From: Hymenopellis radicata
Taxonomy: Eukaryota; Basidiomycota; Agaricomycetes; Agaricales; Physalacriaceae
Length of the DNA: 64,000 nucleotides
Reading direction: 5' to 3'
Assembly: GCA_015501595.1 (NCBI GenBank)
Contig: JADNRX010000128.1
Coordinates: 62,001-126,000, forward strand
Made by a program: the position numbers and the translations under genes. The stretch's first letter is position 1. The number at the start of each line of letters is the position of its first letter. The notes beneath the pieces were generated by a model. It ran no database searches. It saw only the letters and a program-made list of their open reading frames with translations, and was not told the DNA's origin. This document shows, in pieces, positions 57,531 through 64,000 of this stretch.

Positions 57531-58598
57531 TGCGAGTCAACTGACACGATGGCGTGAGAAAGGACGCGTGTCTCACACAGCCACAGACCTCAATGAAGAT
57601 CATCGTTTCTTCCTTCCCCCACGAACGAGGAGGAGCCGTCCGCCAGATTGTCCCGCAAAGAGCTAGTGACGGTGACCTCAGTAGCCTTCAAAGCACATGG
57701 ACAGCAGCATCCACACAAGGACGGTGCTCTTGTGCACCATCCGAACCATGGTATGTCGCTGGCGCCATTCCCTCACATTACTCGGATGTCAATCACGAGC
57801 CCAAGACCGCATATGCCAGCTTCCAGTGCCGGCTCCTTTATTTTGACGTGTCACGTCGTCGGTGGCCTGTCGACATCCTTAATGCAGCACCATTACACTA
57901 GGTGCGGTGACTAAGGTATGCGATAGTCGACTTGCGCACATTCCATCACTGACCTCTGCGGCTAGCCTTTAGCAACATCGTGCAGTTGGCCCCAGGCCAG
58001 CCTCAACATCTGACAATGTCACAGCCCGGTTTCAAAATCGATACCCTCAGATCCCCTGCCACACCGTACGTCACGCCTTCATGCTCACCGCCGTATCCCG
58101 ATGACGCGATGCCTTCAGATCATCACCACTGCCCGCTCTCAGCTACACCTATCATGGCCATCCTATTGAGCGCCACCATCGCACCACAACGGTAAGTCCT
58201 CCCAACTCCATCCAAGGGCCATGACCAAGGCTTCCGCAACGATGATGTGATCGGTCGCTTTACAGCCTTTACCCTGTGCCACATCGAATCGCAGCGAGTT
58301 GGTTACCTGAGACGCGCGATTCGGCGGAAGTGTATAATACTACTTAAGATATTAAAAGACTCTTAAGTAGGTTAAGCCTTCAAGTTTGTTAAGTGCGCTT
58401 TAGCATAGGTCACTGTTTTAAGCCTGTCGAAGCAACATAATTAAAGGGTTTTGTGTTAAGATCTTAAGCAGTACTTAAGCATTCAGAAGCCCAAGGCGAG
58501 TGTTAAGATCTTAAGCTGTGCTGATGCAGCTATAGTCATTCCACGCCGCCTATTCAAGGGGTATCTGCTGCAGTACTGGTACGAAGGCTTAAAGTATG
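57531..58598. other. Right part of the transposon, no assigned gene
   Basis: Open plus-strand frames at 57554-57901 and 57980-58195 have no domain. From 58320 on, CTTAAG/TTAAG words become very frequent and the right TTAAGATCTTAA pair is found (58456-58467, 58503-58514). Confidence 0.35.
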
Positions 58599-58657
58599 CT
58601 TAAACAATCTTAACTGCCGCTTGTTTAAACGTGAGGGTGAAGCCTCGATATCTTAAA
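58599..58657 (-). repeat. Right terminal inverted repeat
   Basis: Its reverse complement aligns with 47183-47242 from TTTAAGA inward; the matching words are listed there. Confidence 0.7.
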
Positions 58658-58739
58658 CAAAATGCATGAATAGTCAGACCACGACGCCTTGATGTGGCAG
58701 GTTTAAATGCGGGAAACGAAATCTTGCAGGAGAACGGCG

Positions 58740-59310
58740 TGTGGTGTCCTCGCCGGACCGGCATTTTTTTCGGGTGAAATGGTGCGTATTTCGTGCTGTT
58801 ATTCCACCTTCATTTCTGACCCTTTTGATCAGATCTTGCATTGATATTTCGAACGTTTTGGGTTCAATTTCGCTCGCGCTCTGCACGTTATGATTCCTTG
58901 GAAAACACAGAGGCGGCTGCGCCGCCTCCCGACACGCGACCGACGGTGTGGGCACCTTTACTTCGAGCCGTCTACATTGGGACACGGATATCCATCTCCT
59001 TCGAGCGTGTGTTGGCCTCGCCGGCCGGGCTTTTTTTCCAGGAGAAAGGTGCTTGCTTTCCATTACTTTCCACTCGCATTTCTGACCCTTCTTAGATCAA
59101 ATTGACTGCATTTCATGCGTAGATCTGATGAGATCCCTTACGCAATGGATGTTCTTTCGCATTTGGACGAAGAGGCGGCTGCGCCGCCTCCTTGGACGCC
59201 ACCACACCCCGTATCTCCCTACCTCAGGACTTCGACTTTTCGAACACGGGCTGTTGAACGTCTGCGGCGTGGGGTGGCCTCGCCGGCCGGGCTTTTTTTT
59301 CAGGAAAAAG
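58740..59310 (+). repeat. Three copies of a ~265-bp repeat ending in GC block plus T-run
   Basis: The word CCTCGCCGG followed by CCGGGC and seven to eight T recurs at about 58748, 59016 and 59278. A perfect GC hairpin (AGGCGGCTGCGCCGCCT) recurs at 58911 and 59173. The word ATTTCTGACCCTT recurs at 58812 and 59077. Spacings are 262-268 bp, so this is a head-to-tail array of about two and a half units. Confidence 0.8.
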
Positions 59311-61829
59311 TGAGAATTCCGGGTTCATTTGGAGGATATTTCTAATATGAGTGTCCTCAGGGTTTAGCACCTCGATATCTTCAATATGGTACGTCTTCGA
59401 GTCTGATTCGATCGGTTTTGAACCTGACGACGCGTCAGGAATCAATTCGGCCGCTTCGCGGCCTTCATGATGTCCGCCTGACTGGACTGGATTTACCACT
59501 TGCCGCCACTTGATTCGCTTTCGTTACACGACGCCGTTGATGGAGATCTGGATTTCGCGCGTCTCGGCATTATTCTCAATTTGGAAACTTGACGGGGAAC
59601 TCTTCCTTAGGTATGTGCCTTGGTCTGGCTAATTTCATAGGCTAACGGCTCGTGAAAAGCTCGGGATACTGGCAGCAGTGACCAGCGGCTGAACGCCGCT
59701 GCGCCCGCGCTGCGGGCTTCTCACTGCTGCAAGGACACACTTACCGGACGACAAATTGCGCCACACTTCGACTGCGACCTTTAGGAGTTCAACGGCGACG
59801 ACGTCGATGTTGAGGCGTTCACGAAGACGACTGCAGCTCCATGGACGCCGTTGTTTCACGACCTCAGGATCGGACATTTTCAATATTGGACTGGGAAGGT
59901 TTGTACCTTCCACTTTGCGTCGATCACTGCCCGGACTTAACTCTTTATATTGCGTAGTGACGGCGACTGCGGCTCCATCTCGCTGCCCTGCTCTTGGACG
60001 ATTCGGAGTATTTCTGAGGCGATGTTCCGTGGGCTTAGGAACGAAAACGCGGCGTAGGCGCCATTATGACCAGTAGAACTACGTAGAATTCAAGCCGTTA
60101 ATTACATCTAATTGTCGACTACGCCAGAAATGAACTTTGATTTGTAAAATCCCTCTTGCACGAAAGTAAGAAAAATGAAGGCCATACCCTTCGAAAGTGT
60201 TACTTAGAGTTGACTACAAAATGTATATCATAAAATAAACACTCATTGAAGATGGTACAGATGCCTAGAATACTGTAAGAAGTGTAGTAGAGCATCCTAG
60301 TCAAACATGGGAAACACCCAAAGTCGGAGAAATTCACGTACTTACCAATACACCACATGTCAACTTTTACGAACGAGTGAGTATGCCCGAAACCTTCAAA
60401 TGCGACTTCTTGAAAACTTCCTTCCAGGGGAACCCAGAAACTAGTGCGATCGATATCCGGCACCCTGAAGATGATGTGCGTCCTGTCGCCAGGAAGACAT
60501 CGCGTGTGATAGGTGGGATATTCACGCCGCTCGCCCAGCGGGTATACCAAGCTGCGTCAACGTTCCAGACGTCCAATGGTCCCGGAATTGACGGGGAAAT
60601 GTTGTGTTAGAAGTCATAGATCGAGTCCAGGCCACCCCAAGTGATCGGGTAAACTTGAACTCGAACCACGACCACTCCGATCTCGAGTTGGTTACACCAA
60701 CGCGCACCTTTGCTTTCCCGCTCTCTGTCAACGCTTGGAGACATGAATTTACCTGGATATTGCTCTGTGCCTTACGTAAGCCGAATTCCGACGGTGCTTG
60801 GACGACCGGACGCGCTTTTACCCCCGCTTTTCGCGTCAACGCTCAGCGAGGCGTCTTGGACCCTGAGCATCGATAGCACGAGGATTTCCCGGACCCTATG
60901 ACGCGTCTGGGGTCTTTTCTATCTTATCTCTCGACTCTCGGATGCGGGGAAATGACGCAAGTGGTCGTTCTCCTCCTCCATCCCTCCGACACTTTTGCGC
61001 AATTCGCGTTTCCCGCCACGCCCGGCCCAATCTGGCGGCTCTAGTACCTGTAGACACCTTGTGTAGCCTCACTTGTGGTGTCATAACCGCCGTAATTGAC
61101 ACTTCCGCGACAATAATTCAGAATTCAATTTGGCGAAGGTTCGTGCCTTTTCCGTTGCTCATTAGCTTCAATTTCGCTCTGACCCTATTACGTTTCATCG
61201 GAACGTAAACTGCGACTACTATCCCTGTTCAGAACGCAACGCGAAGCGGTGCGAATCACCGCCGCCACGAAATACCAATCTGCAAGTTTTTCAGTTCCCC
61301 GTCTGTTCGTTCTATATGACTCGCATCAGACGATCAGGGTCCTCTCCTTGAAACGATGGGAGCATTTTGTACTGCGGAGACTTGGCGCAAGCGAAAGGAT
61401 TGAAGAATCAGTGCATTGAGGAGGAAAAGGTGAGTTCTATCAGATTTCATTCACTCGCTTGAGGTCGGGCCTAACAACTTTCATAGTCTCATTCTCGCAT
61501 TTATCAGTGAGTTATTTAGCTATCTTTTACGCGGTCAGGGAGGTTAATACGCGTAGGACGCTAGAAACGGTCTCCCGTGGCGGCCCAATAATACTTTTAC
61601 AAGTTCCGAAGTTCTCGCCCCAACGGCCGCTCTCGCATCACGGCGTGAGATTATCCGAATAGTCTTACGTTTATTCTGAACCTTGGCGGGCCCGTAAATG
61701 CAATAAAAGGCGATGGGATTTGGTCGGAATCCATCATCACCCACTCTCATTCCCTCTTCTCCTTCTCTCCTTCTCACATTGTCTCTACTTTTATATCTCT
61801 TACTTCTATCTCTCTCGCTCGCTCTGTAG
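59311..61829. other. Unassigned stretch with coding-like frames
   Basis: Protein-like frames occur on both strands, for example minus 59499-59340, plus 60377-60600 and plus 60604-60876 with minus 60839-60522 overlapping them. I could not choose a strand or join exons, and I recognise no domain. GC-rich hairpins lie at about 59450-59461 and 59680-59725. Confidence 0.3.
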
Positions 61830-64000
61830 ATGTTCTCGTCGTTGTTTCCGCCGTTGTCGCCATCGCCTTCCCGACGCGTTCAAAACGTGACCGCTTACCC
61901 TGTTGATCATCACAGCGTGGGTTTCCTCCTACCACCATAATCTCACCTTGCTCACACGATTCTTCCTCAGGCTCTCCATCCTCGGCACCGTCTCTCGTGA
62001 CCTTTTGCTGCTCTGGTACGTGGTTTCTGTTATATCGGCGACGAGCGTTCTAATTTTCTTGCAGGCCTTTGTGTTTCCGCGGAGGGCGCGCTCTCGACTT
62101 CAACATTTGCGGGTCCAGCGGCGGCGACAGCGTAGGCCGAGTCTTCAAGGCTCTGTTCGACGACAGCTAGTTAGACGACGGCGATTACCCTAGTTCGACT
62201 ACTTGGTGTGTTATCCAGTCTTTTCTTGTTGACGCCGTACTTACCTCTTGTTGATACAGCCTCCAAGGTATGTTGGCCTGTTCAGCCTCTATTGGAATTT
62301 TACTTACAATTAACTCAGACGCCGTGTTTGAACGCGTCAAGCCGCTCCCGCGACCCGACTTGACTTGGTGTTTTCCCATCTGGATCCGACCAGGCTTGAT
62401 TTCGGGCGCTACAACAGTCTTAAAACGACGGCTAGAGTCACACGGTACGCTACCGTCTATCCCCCTCACATTTTGAAGCTCATTTTGTTCCCACTAGCCT
62501 AGACGACGGTGACGCCTTGAAATTGCCGCACTCTTACAAGTAAGTTATCCTTTATTCCTCTTCATTGATGAATACTCATCAGGAATTGCTAGTGTCCCGC
62601 CAGCGACGTGTCCTTCTCTTCCGTTCAATGACGACGACAACATGCTGGCCGCCATTGAGTTTGGCACTTTAGACACCGTTGACAATGCAGCCTTCGCCGA
62701 CTGCCATCACCACGTTCGACCGCGACCTCGTCAACCACCAGAGGTAAGCTCTCGTATCTCTTCGTTGTAATGATTGACTTACCAGCGCCTTTCAGTTTAT
62801 CTTCAATATAGCCTCAGTTGTCTCGTTGTTTGCGCGTTTCACTCTTCGGGAGTGCCGCACTCGCTACGAGAATTTCACTTGGCTCTGCGCCGATGGGTAC
62901 CAGTTGACTCTGCGTCGGCTCCTGCCATGGATATCAGTTGACTCCGCGTCGGCTCCTGCCATGGATATCCCCCGAGTCCGCCTTACGGACCGATGCAAGG
63001 ACTTGCGACGATGAACAAACCGCCATGGTAAGTCGTGATCTATCTCTTTGTTTTGTCGCAGCTTACCTTTGTAAAATTAGGCATCATTTCTGCTCTATAT
63101 GGTAAGCCATTCACTTCATCTTGTGCACCTATGATAAAACTGACCTCTTGTTGATGTAGATCTTATTGTCATGGGCTGCGTGGCTAGACTCGGTCGAGAA
63201 TGCTTGGATGTTTAGGATGGACTCGCGGCTTCCTGGTGTCAGCAGGGAGAATTCTTGCCGGTACGTTGTCTTTGGGGCTTCAAGTTACTCTTTACCGTTC
63301 GCTGGCAATATGCTTACTCTTGTCGACTCTCTAGAGGTTATCGTCGTCGCACTGCCTGACTATCATGTTTGTCGTAGTGAGCAGCGACGCTTACGCTACT
63401 TCTCACTGACATGACTCGACAAGGAAGACTTGACCGGGGGCTTCGCACCGTAGACAGGAGGGAATCGACCTGTTATTCTCGAAGCTTAACTATGTGATAG
63501 GTAAGTGAAATTCCGACTACTTGTGTTACCTTTGCTGACTAGTTCCCGTTCTGTATAGATTGCGTAGCCGTAGTAGTTTACTTACATTTCGTGTCAATGG
63601 TAAGCAGACAACGGACCATCTCATGGCCGTAGCTGACCACTTTTACACAGATATCTGTTTCAATTTCATGTCTCTGGCTCAGACGCGTACAAGATGGTGT
63701 TGGAAACTACCTGCAGACGGAATCATTTGGCTACGCGCCGGTGATTGACAGTTTGGCTTCGCGCCGGCTGATCCACGAGACGGCGGGTGTCGACGTCCGT
63801 CCGTCGCCTCAATATCAGCTTAGCTTTACTTTCGAAGGTGAGCTTTTCACCACCACTCTACTGATCTAGCTTTCACTCATGTATTAACAGAAGGCCGGCG
63901 CATCCCCCTCTTTGTTCAATTGTAAGTGTCCTTTCATCGATTCTCACATTCAATACTGACTTTACTGTTAGCTACCTCGACTCGGGACTTGTTTCACGCT
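61830..64000 (+). CDS. Candidate intron-dense gene with tiny exons, 3' end outside window
   Basis: A pyrimidine-rich leader precedes the ATG at 61830. Downstream at least nine segments have strong donor and acceptor signals: 62016-62064, 62206-62259, 62268-62318, 62540-62582, 62744-62795, 63028-63080, 63102-63159, 63501-63558 and 63838-63890, with another at 63922-63971. All are 43-58 bp. They leave exons as small as 8 bp (62260-62267), 21 bp (63081-63101) and 31 bp (63891-63921). Several exons read as protein (FNDDDNMLAAIEFGTLD, DAVFERVKPLPRPDLTW, WAAWLDSVENAWMF), but I could not hold one frame through all junctions. The family is unknown. It may be a real microexon gene or a decayed one. 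Confidence 0.4.
62901..62968. repeat. 34-bp tandem duplication
   Basis: Two copies beginning CAGTTGACTC start at 62901 and 62935 and differ at one base. The unit is not a multiple of three, so it shifts any frame that crosses it. Confidence 0.9.

Larger units (their letters stand above)
47183..58657. mobile_element. KDZ-superfamily DNA transposon, about 11.5 kb
   Basis: The element is delimited by imperfect terminal inverted repeats starting TTTAAGA at both ends. Subterminal zones at each end carry two copies of the palindrome TTAAGATCTTAA. Inside are a KDZ transposase (plus strand), an HMG-box-like gene (minus strand), a small acidic protein gene and a palindrome cluster. KDZ (Kyakuja-Dileera-Zisupton) elements are large cut-and-paste-type transposons abundant in Agaricomycetes and often carry passenger genes. 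No TET/JBP dioxygenase, a known KDZ passenger, was seen. A target-site duplication was not found at these ends, so the true ends may lie a few bases away or one flank is rearranged. Confidence 0.75.

Noticed and set aside
47183..58657. A TET/JBP dioxygenase passenger gene, as known for some KDZ elements
   Set aside because: No HxD...H iron-binding pattern in a coherent frame was found between the annotated genes.
47175..58665. An 8-bp target-site duplication at the transposon ends
   Set aside because: The 8 bases left of 47183 (GGACTTAC) do not match those right of 58657 (CAAAATGC).

Overview
The window is nuclear DNA of a filamentous basidiomycete, very probably an Agaricomycete. Genes are split by many short GT-AG introns of about 43-60 bp. 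It carries basidiomycete-type multipass membrane proteins, a PAD1-FDC1 pair, F-box and MYND proteins, a GH3 beta-glucosidase, and a KDZ-superfamily DNA transposon. No species can be named from the sequence alone. Exon boundaries below were read by eye from splice signals and frame; where the exon lengths sum to an intact frame I say so.

Layout. 0-18 kb: a coiled-coil gene (cut by the window edge), a MYND zinc-finger gene, a second coiled-coil gene, an RNase H-fold gene with lost catalytic residues, a complete 14-exon carboxylesterase, the divergent PAD1/FDC1 pair (flavin prenyltransferase and the prenylated-FMN decarboxylase it serves; FDC1 has an in-frame TGA), and an F-box gene. Decayed fragments of the MYND, coiled-coil and PAD1 genes are scattered between them. 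18-29 kb: a seven-helix membrane protein and two tandem paralogues of another membrane family. Between the paralogues lies a kinase-like gene flanked by repeats that include a piece of the upstream paralogue. 29-38 kb: a C2H2 regulator, a small conserved-looking protein and a damaged Zn2Cys6 regulator. 38-47 kb: a 5-formyltetrahydrofolate cyclo-ligase and a CE3-type esterase, a frame-broken secreted GH3 beta-glucosidase, then a second, damaged copy of the cyclo-ligase/esterase block.

47.2-58.7 kb is a KDZ transposon. It has imperfect terminal inverted repeats, paired subterminal palindromes, a transposase with a CxC2-like cysteine cluster, a divergent HMG-box-like gene, a small acidic protein with a SUMO-interaction-like motif, and a striking cluster of near-perfect palindromes. 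58.7-59.3 kb holds three copies of a ~265 bp repeat, each ending in a GC-rich block plus T-run. 61.8-64 kb contains a dense series of canonical intron signals separated by tiny exons and runs off the window.

Several genes differ from an open frame by single bases (MYND, second coiled-coil, GH3, cyclo-ligase copy B, Zn2Cys6 regulator). Many of these differences sit in short homopolymers, so decay and uncorrected sequencing indels must both be kept open.
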